NCBI GenBank assembly: GCA_029233925.1
Contig: JARGOX010000005.1
Span: 1-64,000 of the forward strand
Length of the DNA stretch: 64,000 bases
DNA from: Rhizobiaceae bacterium
GTDB taxonomy: Bacteria; Pseudomonadota; Alphaproteobacteria; Rhizobiales; Rhizobiaceae
Reading direction: 5' to 3'
Position numbers and translations under genes: made by a program. Positions 1 to 9,908 of the stretch are shown piece by piece (position 1 is the first letter of the stretch; every line of letters begins with the position of its first letter). The notes under the pieces were generated by a model that saw only the letters and a program-made list of their open reading frames with translations, was not told the origin of the DNA and searched no databases.

Positions 1-136
1 AATATCCTGAAATCAATGCCCGAAACGCTCAAATGTTGGGGGGTGAGTAATTACGCTTTGCAGGCCTATTGTCTGCGGCGCCTGCCGACGCCATTGCAAA
101 CAGTGCAAGCATCAATGCACTGAAAAACAGGGACAT
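1..136 (-). CDS. N-terminus of an exported protein, cut by window edge
   Basis: The minus strand is open from position 136 to the window edge and encodes about 45 residues. They begin MSLFFSALMLALFAMASAG, a hydrophobic stretch ending in small residues (ASAGAAD) that looks like a Sec signal peptide with cleavage near residue 20. The mature part starts DNRPAKRNYSPP. An in-frame GTG at 175 would add VDELPLGKLISS in front and is a possible alternative start. The rest of the gene lies outside the window, so no function can be given. It points away from the GtrA gene, and the 415 bp between them would hold both promoters. Confidence 0.45.
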
Positions 137-175
137 GAAGGACGATATCAGTTTTCCGAGAGGCAATTCATCCAC

Positions 176-550
176 TCCGCGCACGTCGAATCAATCATTT
201 GCATGTTACGGCAAAATTGGTTTTGCCACTATGGACAAACCGCGGCTATCGAACTGAACCCTGCCGCCAGCCACCATGGGCTTTGAGTCAACAATATCAG
301 ACCGGGTCAATGCAGCTTGAAACAGCCTGCGCCACAACGGCCAGGAACAATCGCATGGCAATCGGCGCCATGGCGTTGTCGGCCATTGGCAAGCGGTTGT
401 AATTTTGGATTCTTTGACTGACAAAGGTGCAGAATTCAAAACTATGCTGTATATGGGGCTTCAAGCCACCGAAGCTGCGCGAAAAGAGAACCGTGCGTCC
501 AGTGGCTACCAGCGCCAGAATGGCGGCAAGGCAAGGAAACCTGTTGCTGA
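176..550. other. intergenic region, no convincing gene
   Basis: Nothing with clear coding character is seen. On the plus strand an open frame of roughly 75 codons without a good start ends in a TGA at 552-554 that overlaps the GtrA ATG. This could be the tail of a decayed upstream gene, but its composition is not persuasive. The region probably carries promoters for the two divergent genes. Confidence 0.4.
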
Positions 551-928
551 ATGAAAAAACGTCTGTTGAGTTTCCTTGTTGTCGGCGGAATAGGGTTTCT
601 GGCCGATGCGGGTGTCCTTTTGAGCTTTTTGCGTTGGACCGACGTGGATCCGTTCACCGCCAGACTGGTGGCAATCGCGATTGCGCTGCAGGTCACATGG
701 CTGTTGAATCGGAATTTCACATTTGAAAAGAGCACGCGCAATGCGGCTGTCGAAGGTATGCGCTATGGCGGCGTCGGCATCGCCTCAAACATCCTCAATT
801 ATCTTGTCTATTCAGGTTTGCTGGTGTTCCTGCCGGAAATCAGGCCAATCGTCGCGCTGACCCTGGGCTCGGCAACAGCAACTGTCTTTGCCTATACAGG
901 CTATGCCAAGCTGGTTTTCGGACGCTAG
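551..928 (+). CDS. GtrA family membrane protein
   Basis: The 125-residue protein has four hydrophobic segments (about residues 5-28, 38-56, 73-94 and 98-118), the GtrA layout. It contains the family features VGGIGFLADAGVL near the N-terminus and LNRNFTFEKS after the second helix. GtrA proteins are thought to move or present undecaprenyl-phosphate-linked sugars across the inner membrane for cell-surface glycan synthesis. Here no glycosyltransferase partner is adjacent, so the pathway is not known. The start ATG overlaps an upstream TGA. The TAG stop codon lies inside the terminal inverted repeat of the MITE-like element that follows, so the repeat has supplied, or been inserted exactly at, the end of the gene. 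Confidence 0.85.
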   Translation: MKKRLLSFLVVGGIGFLADAGVLLSFLRWTDVDPFTARLVAIAIALQVTWLLNRNFTFEKSTRNAAVEGMRYGGVGIASNILNYLVYSGLLVFLPEIRPIVALTLGSATATVFAYTGYAKLVFGR

Positions 929-1197
929 AGCCTGTCTTGTTTTCATTGAACCACTCTGTTCGTGATCCAGTGAGTCGATCCGCCAGGAAGGCGGTAAAGA
1001 GCGATGCTCTCGCATCGGTCGAGACGTCTGACGCAGCGGGCGGCCACTGGTCGCGAACCCTTCGGGCCAGGTGTTTTTTCGCCACTATCTGCGTCGTTTC
1101 GCTTGCCCGTACCTTGAGGTACGCGCTTCGCGAACCAACTTGATCCTGACAAAAAAACAACTGGCAGAGTGAATCAATGAAAGCAAGACAGGCTCTA
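926..1197. repeat. MITE-like palindromic repeat, copy 1
   Basis: The 272-bp segment is bounded by 33-bp inverted repeats at 926-958 and 1165-1197. They match at 30 of 33 positions and begin TAGAGCCTGTCTTG. No transposase is encoded. The right half (about 1085-1197, read on the minus strand) is about 90 percent identical by eye over 110 bp to the left part of the element at 39617-40045. The two are therefore members of one dispersed family, probably moved by a transposase encoded elsewhere. Confidence 0.75.
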
Positions 1198-1213
1198 GCC
1201 TATTGACGCGAAA

Positions 1214-1819
1214 TCACGACCAGGGCTCAACGGTCAGTTCCGGCCAGGCCTTCAACGCCCTGTTTGCCTTTTGCCTGTGTGCTGCTTCATTGGCCAGGAC
1301 CCGGTTTGGAACCACCTGAAACGCAAAGATGGGCTCCAGCCCGAATGGGGCATAAAGATCCATAGTGTCGTCCTCCAGAAGACGGATACCGACCGCGTGG
1401 GTCTTGGACGCATAGCGGTCGATCGATTCGTCGCCGTTCGAAAGAGCCTCATAGACCTGCCCGAATTTTTTCGGGAACCACAGATGTACCCGCGCCTGAT
1501 TGCGGATTTCCACCGGCAGGGGACTGTTGTCAAAAACCGCCTTTGAACGCCTTATAATACGGTCCTCGGCCTCCCAGGAAAGGTCGGATTGGTCGAAATA
1601 GATCACGTCGATATCGTTGATGGCGTGGCCTGACGGCCTGCCGGTCAGCACATTCCAGACCGTGTTGTAGATGACGCCTGAAACGATGCGCCATTGCGGC
1701 AGGTTGAGCTTTCGCGCCGCGACCAGCGCGTCATGGATAATCGGCTCATTGCGCACGATATCAAAGAGAATATCGCGCTGTTCTTCATAGGGTCGTCCGG
1801 CATGGCGCAGATGATCCAT
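1214..1819 (-). CDS. nucleotidyltransferase-like protein (NTP_transf_6/DUF925 type)
   Basis: About 201 residues, resembling the COG3575/DUF925 group of nucleotidyltransferase-fold proteins. The sequence around residue 70 (INDIDVIYFD) gives the DxD metal-ligand pattern of the fold, preceded by WRIVSGVIYNTVWN. The biochemical activity of the family is not established. The ATG at 1819 lies 8 bp downstream of the stop codon of the oxidoreductase gene. An in-frame ATG at 1846 would overlap that gene by 20 bp and is less likely. It is the last gene of a tight three-gene leftward operon with nadV and the oxidoreductase, which suggests co-expression and possibly a link to nucleotide or NAD metabolism, though this is inference. 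Confidence 0.7.
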   Translation of the reverse strand: MDHLRHAGRPYEEQRDILFDIVRNEPIIHDALVAARKLNLPQWRIVSGVIYNTVWNVLTGRPSGHAINDIDVIYFDQSDLSWEAEDRIIRRSKAVFDNSPLPVEIRNQARVHLWFPKKFGQVYEALSNGDESIDRYASKTHAVGIRLLEDDTMDLYAPFGLEPIFAFQVVPNRVLANEAAHRQKANRALKAWPELTVEPWS

Positions 1820-1826
1820 AAAAGGT

Positions 1827-2819
1827 TCAGACCTGCTCCCAGCCATCGCTTTCACCGGCGCGGTAGATGGCGTCGATAAGACGCTGGTTGCGGACCGAGT
1901 TTTCAAGCGAGAAAAGCACATTCTCGCCACCTGCAGCCACATCAGCAAATGTCTCGATCAGATTGCGGTATTGACGCACACCGGGAAAGCGGAAGGTCTC
2001 GGCGCCATCATGCGATTGATTGTGCAAGGTGATGCTGGCGTGGCCATAGTCACCGGCGTTGAAGGGCGCAGTCACTTCAATATATCCCTTTTCCCCATGG
2101 AAGACCATTTCCTGGCGCAGGGCCATTTGGGTTGAGCAATAGAAGTCGAGATTGAAATCACCGAAATCTGCGGAAATACTGGCGTAGGTATCCGTGCCGA
2201 AACGCGGATCACGTTCAACGCTTGCCCTAACTCTCAAAGGTTCCTGGCCGGTGGCGATGCGGGTCGTCACCGTGGGATAGACACCGATATCAGGCAGCGC
2301 GCCACCACCCAGTTCAGGCTTGTTGCGCATATTGTCGGGATCAATATTGAAATAGGCAAAGGCCCCCTGCACCTGGCGCAGCCTGCCGATGGCGCCATTT
2401 TTGATCAGGTCGTGCACCTTGGCCCATTGCGGATGGTATTGAACCATGAAAGCCTCGGAAACCAGCACATTGTTCTGATCGCGTGCAGCAATCAGATCCT
2501 TGATTTCATCGGCATGCAGCGCGATCGGTTTTTCGCACAGAACATGTTTGCCCGCTTGCGCCGCCTTCAGTGCCCATTCCACATGCTGGCTTGTCGGCAA
2601 TGGAATGTAGACACCATCCACCTGGTCGGATTGAAGCAGTTCGTCATAGGAGCCGAATGCATGTGGTGCACCAAAGCGGTCGGCCAGATCACGCGCGCGT
2701 CCAAGCTCGCGGCTGGCAATGGCCGAAACGATGCTGTTGCTGGCATCCTGTATGGCCGGAATGAGCTGTTCACGGCCAATTCTGGCTGTCGATAGGACGC
2801 CCCATCTGAATAATGTCAT
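1827..2819 (-). CDS. Gfo/Idh/MocA family NAD(P)-dependent oxidoreductase
   Basis: 330 residues. The N-terminal Rossmann fold starts [12 protein letters not shown], a family variant of the glycine-rich loop, followed by the hallmark [11 protein letters not shown] near residue 95. The EKP motif holds the catalytic lysine. The C-terminal half is the alpha/beta GFO_IDH_MocA C domain ([13 protein letters not shown] around residue 163). Members oxidise or reduce sugars, inositols and related polyols, but the substrate cannot be read from the sequence. The ATG at 2819 overlaps the nadV stop in an ATGA, so the two genes are translationally coupled. An upstream in-frame extension to 3038 runs inside nadV and is not a real start. 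Confidence 0.87.
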   Translation of the reverse strand: MTLFRWGVLSTARIGREQLIPAIQDASNSIVSAIASRELGRARDLADRFGAPHAFGSYDELLQSDQVDGVYIPLPTSQHVEWALKAAQAGKHVLCEKPIALHADEIKDLIAARDQNNVLVSEAFMVQYHPQWAKVHDLIKNGAIGRLRQVQGAFAYFNIDPDNMRNKPELGGGALPDIGVYPTVTTRIATGQEPLRVRASVERDPRFGTDTYASISADFGDFNLDFYCSTQMALRQEMVFHGEKGYIEVTAPFNAGDYGHASITLHNQSHDGAETFRFPGVRQYRNLIETFADVAAGGENVLFSLENSVRNQRLIDAIYRAGESDGWEQV

Positions 2820-4207
2820 CCTGCTGCTCCCTTTGCTGCGCGTTCGCGTATCTGCGTAAATGTCCAATCCTTCAGCAACGTCCCGTTTTCCCAGACGGGT
2901 TGCATCAGGTTTTCCCGTTCGCCCAGATCCTTGAGTGGAACGGCAATCGGCTTTCCATCTTCCAGCACAACCGCCTGACGATAGCGTTTGGATGCCTTGC
3001 CCGGATCGGTCTTCGGATCCTTGTTCACGCCGGTCCAATTGCCCTGAAAATCAAGGCGCGCATTGGCTTTCATGGCAAAGCGCAAAGTATCGCGATTGAC
3101 CTTTTGCAGCAGCCCGGCCCCCATGCCAAAAGCAATATTTTCAGCCGACCAGCCGCGTGCCAGCATACGATCGAGGATAATGCCGATTGAATCCGGCGTT
3201 ACACCGTCACCCTGAATGACACGCACGGCGGGATTGAGCACCCGGTAGCCCTTGGCATTTGTGGAATAGCCGAAAATCTCTCCCAGCATGTCAATCGTAT
3301 CAAGCGGCACCACGGTGGGATCACCCGAATCCGGCCGGACCACCAGGGTTCCGCCCATATTCTCCACCTTGGAACGCAATTCCTTGCCCCAGATCTGAGA
3401 AACCGCATGATAAAGATCATAGGAATCGGAAACAACCGCAACCATTTTGCCTTCACCACCAAAGGTATCGACCATGTTGCTATAGGCTTCGGATTCGCGT
3501 TCCTCCCCCCAGCTTGTCATGGTTGAATGTTCGGCCGCCGGTATCGAAAACCCGGCCATCTGTTCATGATAATATTTGCGTGCAAAGACAATTGCAGAGA
3601 CCGTATCGGTGCCCATGAAATTGACCAGATGGGCCACACCGCCGAGGCCCGCCTGTTCCAGCGAGGTGGCCCCACGGGCGCCAAAATCATGCAGCCGGAA
3701 GGGCAGCACATCGGCGTAGTCATCACAGGATTTTTCCAGTGCGGCTGTAATGATCTGTTTGACATTGTAGGAAATGGTGGCGACGGTTGACGGATACCAC
3801 ACGGCACGCAGCAGCGCCGTTTCCATGAATGTCGGCAGCCAGAAGAAATCAGGATCAGTGTTGCGTATCTGAACGAGCGGCGTTCCGGGTGGCACAATCA
3901 TGCCTTCCGGCAGGGCCTCGATCAAAAGCGGCAGGCCACCATTGTGCCGGCTCAGCAAAAGTTCCCAACCCTCGCGGTTGAAGGGCAGGCCGTGGGCGGT
4001 GACCAGTTCATCGGCCTCGTCAATATCGGCCAGAGTGATGCGGCGTGTGAGATATTCCTTGAGAAACATCTGCAGTCCGAAAAACAGCACCTGGTCATGG
4101 CGACCACCCGGACGGCTTTCCACATAGGCGGAGATGGCCGACGTCTCGGGGGGATATTGGGCGTAATGGGAATATTTATAACTGTCGGTATTCAGGATCA
4201 TGTTCAC
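2816..4207 (-). CDS. nadV: nicotinamide phosphoribosyltransferase (NadV/NAMPT)
   Basis: 463 residues, close to the usual 460-490. The enzyme joins nicotinamide to PRPP to give NMN, the entry step of nicotinamide salvage to NAD. The assignment rests on NAMPT-type motifs: [14 protein letters not shown] near the N-terminus, [17 protein letters not shown] near 168, [12 protein letters not shown] near 222 (the catalytic histidine loop) and VVRPDSGDP near 287 (the phosphoribosyl-binding Arg and Asp). These separate it from nicotinate phosphoribosyltransferase. The GTG at 4207 has a GGAG 9 bp upstream; an ATG two codons later is the alternative. It heads a leftward operon with an oxidoreductase and a nucleotidyltransferase-like protein. 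No deamidase or NMN adenylyltransferase is nearby. Confidence 0.9.
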   Translation of the reverse strand: MNMILNTDSYKYSHYAQYPPETSAISAYVESRPGGRHDQVLFFGLQMFLKEYLTRRITLADIDEADELVTAHGLPFNREGWELLLSRHNGGLPLLIEALPEGMIVPPGTPLVQIRNTDPDFFWLPTFMETALLRAVWYPSTVATISYNVKQIITAALEKSCDDYADVLPFRLHDFGARGATSLEQAGLGGVAHLVNFMGTDTVSAIVFARKYYHEQMAGFSIPAAEHSTMTSWGEERESEAYSNMVDTFGGEGKMVAVVSDSYDLYHAVSQIWGKELRSKVENMGGTLVVRPDSGDPTVVPLDTIDMLGEIFGYSTNAKGYRVLNPAVRVIQGDGVTPDSIGIILDRMLARGWSAENIAFGMGAGLLQKVNRDTLRFAMKANARLDFQGNWTGVNKDPKTDPGKASKRYRQAVVLEDGKPIAVPLKDLGERENLMQPVWENGTLLKDWTFTQIRERAAKGAAG

Positions 4208-4371
4208 AATCCGGCACTCCGTCTGTTGGTCTTCATGCAGCCGGGCTGAAAACTGAGCCTGGAGCGCGCCACAGCCTATTCAGACTGCAGCACGTTCCGT
4301 TCATTTGTAACGCGCATCTATTGCCAAAACCAGTTCCATTTGCTGGAGGACTCCATTGGCGTTCCACCCGC

Positions 4372-6786
4372 CTAGCCGCGCAGAACACCACCGGTCTTGG
4401 CAGCGACATTGGCAATGATTTTTGCCGCAAGCGCTTCAAGATCTGCGTCTGTCAATGTCCGGTCCGTTGGCTGGATATCGACTTCCACGGCAACCGACTT
4501 TTTGCCTTCACCCAGGGAGGCCCCGGCAAAAAGGTCAAAAACATTCACATCGACAATAAGCTTTTTATCGGCGGCGGAAACCGCTTTGACAATTTCGCCA
4601 GCACGGACATTGTCTTCCACGACAAAGGCAAAGTCCCTTTTGAGCGCCTGGAAGGACGAGATTTCCAAAGGCGGCTTTGTGCGTGTCGGCTTGCGTTTGG
4701 CTTCAGGCACCGCATCAATGAAGATTTCAAATCCGCACAGGGGCCCGGAAACACCCATGCTGTCCAGCGTTTTTGGATGAAACTCGCCAAATGTTCCCAG
4801 CAAAATCCTGGGGCCGAGCTTGATCTGGCCGCAGCGGCCTGGATGATACCAGTCGGGGCCACCCGGCTCTATCTGCATGCGATCAACCGGCATGCCACAG
4901 GCCTCCAGCGCCGCCAGCGCATCAGCCTTGGCATCGAACACATCAACCGATGAGGAGGTGGTGTGCCAATGGCGGCCATGACCCTGCATTTTTGCAGTGC
5001 CACGGCGGATGCCGGCAGCAACGCGGCGCTGCCCCTGGTAGGAATCATCCTGATAGATATCAGAGACTTCGAACAACTCCAGATCACCATGGCCTCTATT
5101 GACATTGTGCAGCGCGCCTGTCAGCAATCCCGGCAACAGGGAGGGGCGCATGTCCGACATTTCAATTGCAATCGGATTTGCCAGCTTCAGCACATCCTGA
5201 CCGCCGCCAAAAAGCGCGGCCTGCGCGGCGGATACAAATGACCAGTTGACCACTTCAACCATGCCGCGTGCGGCCAGTGCCCGACGGACCGTGCGGGTGC
5301 GTGTTTGCAGCGGTGTCAAAATGCGTTCGCTGATATGTCCATTGCGCACCAATGGCTGCGGATCAATGCGGTTGACCCCGTAAATGCGCATGACCTCTTC
5401 AACAAGGTCTGCCTTCCCGTCGACATCGGGACGCCAGGTGGGAACAAGCACATCCACGATGTCGCCAGCTCCCTGGGGCTCAAAGCCGAGTTTGTGGAGT
5501 ATCTTCAGGCATACGTCGAAAGGCACTTCAATACCGGTCAGACGCGAGACTTCCGACAGCGGAAAGCTGACAGTCTTGCGGGTGGGCACCACATAATCGG
5601 TGACGATCGGTTGCGACGGCACGCCGCCGCACAGGTCGGTCACCAAATGGGTCGCCAGTTCCATGCCGTCAACCATGAAGGCCGGATCCACACCGCGCTC
5701 GAAACGATAACGCGCATCGGTGATAACACCCAGGTCGCGTCCGGTGCGGGCGATATTGGATGCATCCCACAGGGCTGATTCAATCAGCACGTTGGTGGTG
5801 TTTTCATCACAGCCGGTCTGCGTTCCACCGACGATGCCGGCGATGGATTCAACGCCGCTGTCATCAGCGATGACGCAGATGTCCGCATTGACTTCGTAGG
5901 TGCCGCCATCAAGCGCTTCAACCGTTTCACCAGCGCGACCCCGACGCACCACCAGATTGCCGACAACCTTGTCCGCATCAAAAACATGCAGCGGACGCCC
6001 GCGATCAAAGGTGACATAGTTGGTGATATCAACAAGCGCACTGATCGGGCGCAGTCCGATGGCCGTCAAACGCTGCTGCATCCACAGGGGACTGGGGCGA
6101 TTTTCAACATTGCGCACCATGCGCAAGGCGAAACCATTGCACAACGGCTGGGTATCGCCGAAGTCGAGAGAGACATTGATCGGGCAAGGCTCTGTTCCGC
6201 CCGCCGGCGCAATGGCGTTGTCTTTCAAGGTACCCAGCCCATAGGCAGCGAGATCGCGGGCGATGCCGTGAACACCGGTGCAATCGGGGCGATTGGGCGT
6301 CAGGCCGATCTCGATCACCGGATCATCCAGGCCGGCATAGGCGGCGAAACTGCTGCCAATTTCCAGATCGTCTGCAAGATCGATGATGCCATCATGCTCG
6401 TTGGACATCTGCAACTCGCGCTCGGAGCACATCATGCCATGGCTTTCGACGCCTCTGATATTGCCGACAGACAGTGTGGTGTCGATGCCCGGGACATAGG
6501 TTCCTGCGGGTGCGAAAGCGCCCAGCAGGCCGGCGCGGGCATTGGGTGCCCCGCAGACCACCTGCACGGGGTCACCGGTGCCGGTATCGACCGACAGAAC
6601 CTGGAGCCTGTCGGCATCGGGATGCTGCTGTGCGGTCAGCACTTTTGCGATGACGAAGGGTTGGAGGGCGGATTTGTCATCCACCGCCTCGACCTCCAGG
6701 CCGATCATGGTCAGCGCTTCGCAGATCTCGCCAAGTGAGCTTTGGGTATCGAGATGATCTTTGAGCCAGGAGAGTGTGAATTTCAT
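4372..6786 (-). CDS. pheT: phenylalanine--tRNA ligase beta subunit
   Basis: 804 residues, the normal length of the bacterial beta chain. Domains in order: N-terminal segment starting [18 protein letters not shown]/tRNA-binding OB domain (about 40-150; [15 protein letters not shown]), B3/4 editing domain (about 210-390, including [23 protein letters not shown]), B5 domain (about 400-480), a catalytic-like core without active-site function, and a C-terminal anticodon-recognition FDX-ACB domain (about 710-803). With PheS it forms the cytosolic alpha2beta2 synthetase that charges tRNA-Phe and hydrolyses mischarged Tyr-tRNA. It lies 82 bp downstream of pheS and is probably co-transcribed with it. 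No strong terminator is visible in the 164 bp after the gene. Confidence 0.97.
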   Translation of the reverse strand: MKFTLSWLKDHLDTQSSLGEICEALTMIGLEVEAVDDKSALQPFVIAKVLTAQQHPDADRLQVLSVDTGTGDPVQVVCGAPNARAGLLGAFAPAGTYVPGIDTTLSVGNIRGVESHGMMCSERELQMSNEHDGIIDLADDLEIGSSFAAYAGLDDPVIEIGLTPNRPDCTGVHGIARDLAAYGLGTLKDNAIAPAGGTEPCPINVSLDFGDTQPLCNGFALRMVRNVENRPSPLWMQQRLTAIGLRPISALVDITNYVTFDRGRPLHVFDADKVVGNLVVRRGRAGETVEALDGGTYEVNADICVIADDSGVESIAGIVGGTQTGCDENTTNVLIESALWDASNIARTGRDLGVITDARYRFERGVDPAFMVDGMELATHLVTDLCGGVPSQPIVTDYVVPTRKTVSFPLSEVSRLTGIEVPFDVCLKILHKLGFEPQGAGDIVDVLVPTWRPDVDGKADLVEEVMRIYGVNRIDPQPLVRNGHISERILTPLQTRTRTVRRALAARGMVEVVNWSFVSAAQAALFGGGQDVLKLANPIAIEMSDMRPSLLPGLLTGALHNVNRGHGDLELFEVSDIYQDDSYQGQRRVAAGIRRGTAKMQGHGRHWHTTSSSVDVFDAKADALAALEACGMPVDRMQIEPGGPDWYHPGRCGQIKLGPRILLGTFGEFHPKTLDSMGVSGPLCGFEIFIDAVPEAKRKPTRTKPPLEISSFQALKRDFAFVVEDNVRAGEIVKAVSAADKKLIVDVNVFDLFAGASLGEGKKSVAVEVDIQPTDRTLTDADLEALAAKIIANVAAKTGGVLRG

Positions 6787-6868
6787 CGCTTTGTCCGTTG
6801 TCTTGATCGATAGGGCCGCACCTGCGGTATTCCAATGGCCATTTACGTGAGGGCCAGTTACTCGAGGA

Positions 6869-7951
6869 TTAGTTGCTCAGGCCGGCAAACAGGGTCGGCA
6901 TGTCCAGCGGCCGGAAGCCGTAGTGCTTCATCCAGCGCACATCGGCATCAAAAAATGCCCTGAGATCCGGCATGCCGTATTTGAGCATGGCGATCCGGTC
7001 TATGCCCAGTCCCCAGGCAAATCCCTGATATTCATCCGGGTCCAGGCCGACATTGCGCAACACATTGGGATTGACCATGCCGCAGCCCAATATTTCCATC
7101 CAGTCGTCGCCCTGACCAAAGCGCACTTCCTTACCCGAACGATCACATTGAATGTCCAGTTCGAGGCTGGGCTCGGTGAAGGGGAAATAGGACGGCCGAA
7201 AGCGCATATTGAGCGAGGGAACCTCGAAGAATGCCTTGCAGAATTCCTGCAGCACCCATTTCAGGTTGGCCACATTGGCGGTCTTGTCGATGACCAGCCC
7301 TTCAATCTGATGAAACATCGGCGAATGGGTCGCGTCGCTGTCGCAGCGATAGGTCTTGCCGGGAATGACAATGCGGATCGGCGGGCTCTGTTTTTCCATC
7401 GTATGGATCTGCACCGGCGACGTATGGGTGCGCAGCAATTTGCGGACACCGTTTTCGTCGGGATTAAAGAAAAACGTGTCATGCATCTCGCGCGCCGGAT
7501 GGCCTTCGGGGAAGTTCAGCGCGGTGAAATTGTAATAGTCGGTCTCGATGTCAGCGCCTTCGGCGATGGAAAAACCCATATCGGAAAAAATGGCGGTAAT
7601 CTCGTCCATCACCTGGGAAATCGGGTGAATGCGACCCCGCTCGATCGGCGATTGGCGCACCGGCAAGGTCACGTCCAGCGTCTCGCGGGCCAGACGCTCA
7701 TTGATGGCGATATCATGCAGTTCGGCCTTGCGCTGGGCAATCGCCTCGCCGACACGCTGTTTCAAACCGTTGATCGCCGGCCCCATGACGGTGCGTTCTT
7801 CCGGCGTCATGCGCCCAAGCGTTTTCAGCTTTTCAGAAACGCTGCCCTTTTTCCCGAGCGCCGCCACGCGCACGCCTTCTATCGCCTGCTCGTTGTCCGC
7901 CGCGACGATATCGGCCAGAATTGACTGTTCGAGCTGCTCCAGATCACTCAT
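6869..7951 (-). CDS. pheS: phenylalanine--tRNA ligase alpha subunit
   Basis: 360 residues from the ATG at 7951 ([12 protein letters not shown]). An upstream in-frame extension to 8047 has no homology and is rejected. The N-terminal coiled-coil (about 1-90) is followed by the class II catalytic core. Motif 1 is around [14 protein letters not shown], motif 2 contains [12 protein letters not shown], and motif 3 ([13 protein letters not shown]) lies near the C-terminus. The subunit activates phenylalanine with ATP and transfers it to tRNA-Phe. It follows rplT, with an apparent terminator between them, and precedes pheT, the usual order in this order of bacteria. Confidence 0.97.
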   Translation of the reverse strand: MSDLEQLEQSILADIVAADNEQAIEGVRVAALGKKGSVSEKLKTLGRMTPEERTVMGPAINGLKQRVGEAIAQRKAELHDIAINERLARETLDVTLPVRQSPIERGRIHPISQVMDEITAIFSDMGFSIAEGADIETDYYNFTALNFPEGHPAREMHDTFFFNPDENGVRKLLRTHTSPVQIHTMEKQSPPIRIVIPGKTYRCDSDATHSPMFHQIEGLVIDKTANVANLKWVLQEFCKAFFEVPSLNMRFRPSYFPFTEPSLELDIQCDRSGKEVRFGQGDDWMEILGCGMVNPNVLRNVGLDPDEYQGFAWGLGIDRIAMLKYGMPDLRAFFDADVRWMKHYGFRPLDMPTLFAGLSN

Positions 7952-8052
7952 TTTCCGTTTCCTCACGGGCCATTGGTATTGAGGGTATGTGGTGCACATC
8001 ATCGATTTATGGAAGCGATCGCATGCGCCAGGACCGGTTACGGCCAATCAAA

Positions 8053-8087
8053 GAAAAACCCGCGCCAGCCCTGCCAGCACGGGTTTC
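8053..8087 (-). terminator. rho-independent terminator after rplT
   Basis: On the minus strand AAACCCG and CGGGTTTTT pair around a GC-rich loop that can itself fold, followed by a T-run. It lies 37 bp past the rplT stop. It may end or attenuate the rpmI-rplT transcript before pheS. Confidence 0.7.
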
Positions 8088-8123
8088 CCAAAATCGAATA
8101 ATATGCCTTGGGAAAACGCTGGC

Positions 8124-8525
8124 TTAGCTGACAGCGCCTTCAAAAGCATTGGGTGTCGTGTCTTTCAGATAGACCAATGCGCCTTTTGCGCTGGCAACCA
8201 GAGCGCCAAAGGCCTCCGGGTGATGGATCGCCATATCGGAAAGAACCTTGCGGTCAACTTCAATACCAGCCTTGTTCAAGCCGTCAATGAAGCGGCCATA
8301 GCTCAGGCCGTGCTCGCGAACAGCGGCATTGATGCGCTGAATCCACAATGCACGGAAGTTCCGCTTGTTAACCTTGCGGTCCCGATAGGCATATTGCATC
8401 GACCGGTCAACCGCAGCTTTTGCGGTCCGGATGGTGTTCTTGCGGCGGCCACGAAAGCCCTTCGCCTGAACCAGAATCTTTTTGTGTTTTGCGTGGGCGG
8501 TCGTGCCCCGTTTTACGCGTGCCAT
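8124..8525 (-). CDS. rplT: 50S ribosomal protein L20
   Basis: 133 residues, starting [23 protein letters not shown], the invariant L20 N-terminus. The basic N-terminal extension inserts into 23S rRNA and the globular part ([21 protein letters not shown]) binds the subunit surface. It is needed early in 50S assembly. It lies 30 bp after rpmI in the usual infC-rpmI-rplT order. The C-terminus (NAFEGAVS) is slightly longer than in Escherichia coli, as is common in this group. Confidence 0.98.
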   Translation of the reverse strand: MARVKRGTTAHAKHKKILVQAKGFRGRRKNTIRTAKAAVDRSMQYAYRDRKVNKRNFRALWIQRINAAVREHGLSYGRFIDGLNKAGIEVDRKVLSDMAIHHPEAFGALVASAKGALVYLKDTTPNAFEGAVS

Positions 8526-8555
8526 GATCTTAGCTCCTTAAATCCGTTGCGACGC

Positions 8556-8756
8556 CTAGTGGCTGTTCGGCATAAATTTCTTCACAATGCGTGCATCAGG
8601 GTCCGAAAGAACCATGGTGCCACGGGCATCACGAATAAATTTGTTGGATCTTTTGATCATGCCATGGCGCTTGCCAGCGGCGGCGGACAGGACTTTGCCG
8701 GAAGCTGTTATCTTGAAACGCTTCTTGCAAGACGATTTCGTCTTCATCTTGGGCAT
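8556..8756 (-). CDS. rpmI: 50S ribosomal protein L35
   Basis: 66 residues, starting [20 protein letters not shown], with [19 protein letters not shown] following, which is typical L35. It is a small basic 23S rRNA-binding protein of the large subunit. A GGAG lies 8 bp before the ATG. It is first of the rpmI-rplT pair. A 309-bp gap separates it from infC, so it may have its own promoter or a long leader. Confidence 0.97.
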   Translation of the reverse strand: MPKMKTKSSCKKRFKITASGKVLSAAAGKRHGMIKRSNKFIRDARGTMVLSDPDARIVKKFMPNSH

Positions 8757-9065
8757 TTTGCTACTCCATATTCGGGCACGATCCGGTCGTTTTGACCGTC
8801 GATTGCCTCTTGATTGTTATGTCCCCGACCAAAACAGATTCGAAATCCTTTCAGATCCCGCCTGCATCCCGGCCTTGCATTCATGATCTTCCCGCAGAGG
8901 GGCCTCACATCGAATGCCTGGGGCGTTCTCGCATTAAGAACCGCCACGGCATGCCCTGCCGGACGGTTCAGACGCGGCCTTATAACGGGACTGGTCATCA
9001 AGCGCAAGCGTAATTCGAAGCCTGCGCCTGTCGTTGTACCTATCCCGGCGCCTGTCCCAAAAGAA
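8757..9065. other. infC-rpmI spacer
   Basis: This 309-bp stretch holds no gene that I can support. It is longer than the usual infC-rpmI gap and could hold a promoter or a leader for the ribosomal protein genes on the minus strand. I could not recognise a known L20/L35 leader fold by eye. Confidence 0.4.
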
Positions 9066-9602
9066 TTATCTTGGTGTCAGAACCATCATCATCTGACGGC
9101 CTTCGAGCTTGGGTTCGGCCTCGACCTTGGCGATTTCGACCGTGTCTTCCTTCACCTTCTGAAGCAATTGCATGCCCAGTTGCTGATGCGCCATCTCGCG
9201 ACCGCGAAAACGCAGCGTCACTTTGACCTTGTCGCCATCCTCGAAGAAACGGTTCATCGCCTTCATCTTCACCTCATAATCATGGGTGTCGATATTGGGT
9301 CGCATCTTGATTTCCTTGACCTCAACGGTCTTCTGCTTCTTGCGCGCTTCGGCAGCCTTTTTCTGTGTCTGATATTTCAGCTTGCCGAGATCGAGAATCT
9401 TGCAGATGGGCGGTTTGGCATTGGGGGAAATTTCCACGAGATCAAGTCCCGCTTCCCCGGCGATGGACAATGCTTCTTCTATGTCAACTTCGCCACGGTT
9501 ATTTCCTTCATCATCAATGAGCTGAATCCGGGGCACCCGGATGTCGTTGTTAGCGCGCGGGCCTGTATTGGTAGGACTCGTCGCTCTGAATGGTCTGCGA
9601 AT
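9066..9602 (-). CDS. infC: translation initiation factor IF-3, ATT start codon
   Basis: 178 residues if translation begins at the ATT at 9602-9600. The frame upstream of the first GTG encodes [20 protein letters not shown], which is the conserved alphaproteobacterial IF-3 N-terminus. An AGGAG sits about 9 bp before the ATT, so the GTG at 9536 is an internal codon. The N-domain (about 25-95; [13 protein letters not shown]) and linker are followed by the C-domain ([28 protein letters not shown]). IF-3 binds the 30S subunit, checks start codons and prevents early 70S formation. Rare AUU-type start codons in infC are known to allow autoregulation, because IF-3 discriminates against them. Confidence 0.95.
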   Translation of the reverse strand: MRRPFRATSPTNTGPRANNDIRVPRIQLIDDEGNNRGEVDIEEALSIAGEAGLDLVEISPNAKPPICKILDLGKLKYQTQKKAAEARKKQKTVEVKEIKMRPNIDTHDYEVKMKAMNRFFEDGDKVKVTLRFRGREMAHQQLGMQLLQKVKEDTVEIAKVEAEPKLEGRQMMMVLTPR

Positions 9603-9908
9603 GGCCGTAGTCTCCTGGCTGTTTCGTCAAAGGGTGGTTATTTGAGCCGCATTTCAAAACACAAAACGGCACGTGCGGCAATGTCACCATCACCACAGCC
9701 GAGTCAATAGCACGACTTTTATAATAAATCACCTGCCCATTGCCCAGTCCTGCCAGCCCAAGCTGATCCCTGCCCATGTTCGCGATATGATCGGCAGGTC
9801 GCTGGGGCTGGTCGCGGACGTTATTTCTGTCTGTCGGCATGCCGGCGAATCGGTCATGATCGGTGCATCAACACAACCACCAATCATCACACATGACAGG
9901 GCAGCGCC
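9603..9908. other. divergent promoter region between infC and hydrolase gene
   Basis: No coding sequence is supported here. The 306 bp separate the leftward infC and the rightward hydrolase gene and should contain both promoters. An AT-rich patch (ACGACTTTTATAATAAATC, around 9712-9730) is the best candidate for a minus-ten region on either strand. Confidence 0.35.

Noticed and set aside
4208-4371. NAD-related riboswitch in front of nadV
   Set aside because: The 164-bp gap shows no recognisable riboswitch core and no clear hairpin cluster.
9550-9840. 96-codon minus-strand frame upstream of infC
   Set aside because: It overlaps the true 5' end of infC in another frame, and the IF-3 N-terminus reads through from the ATT.
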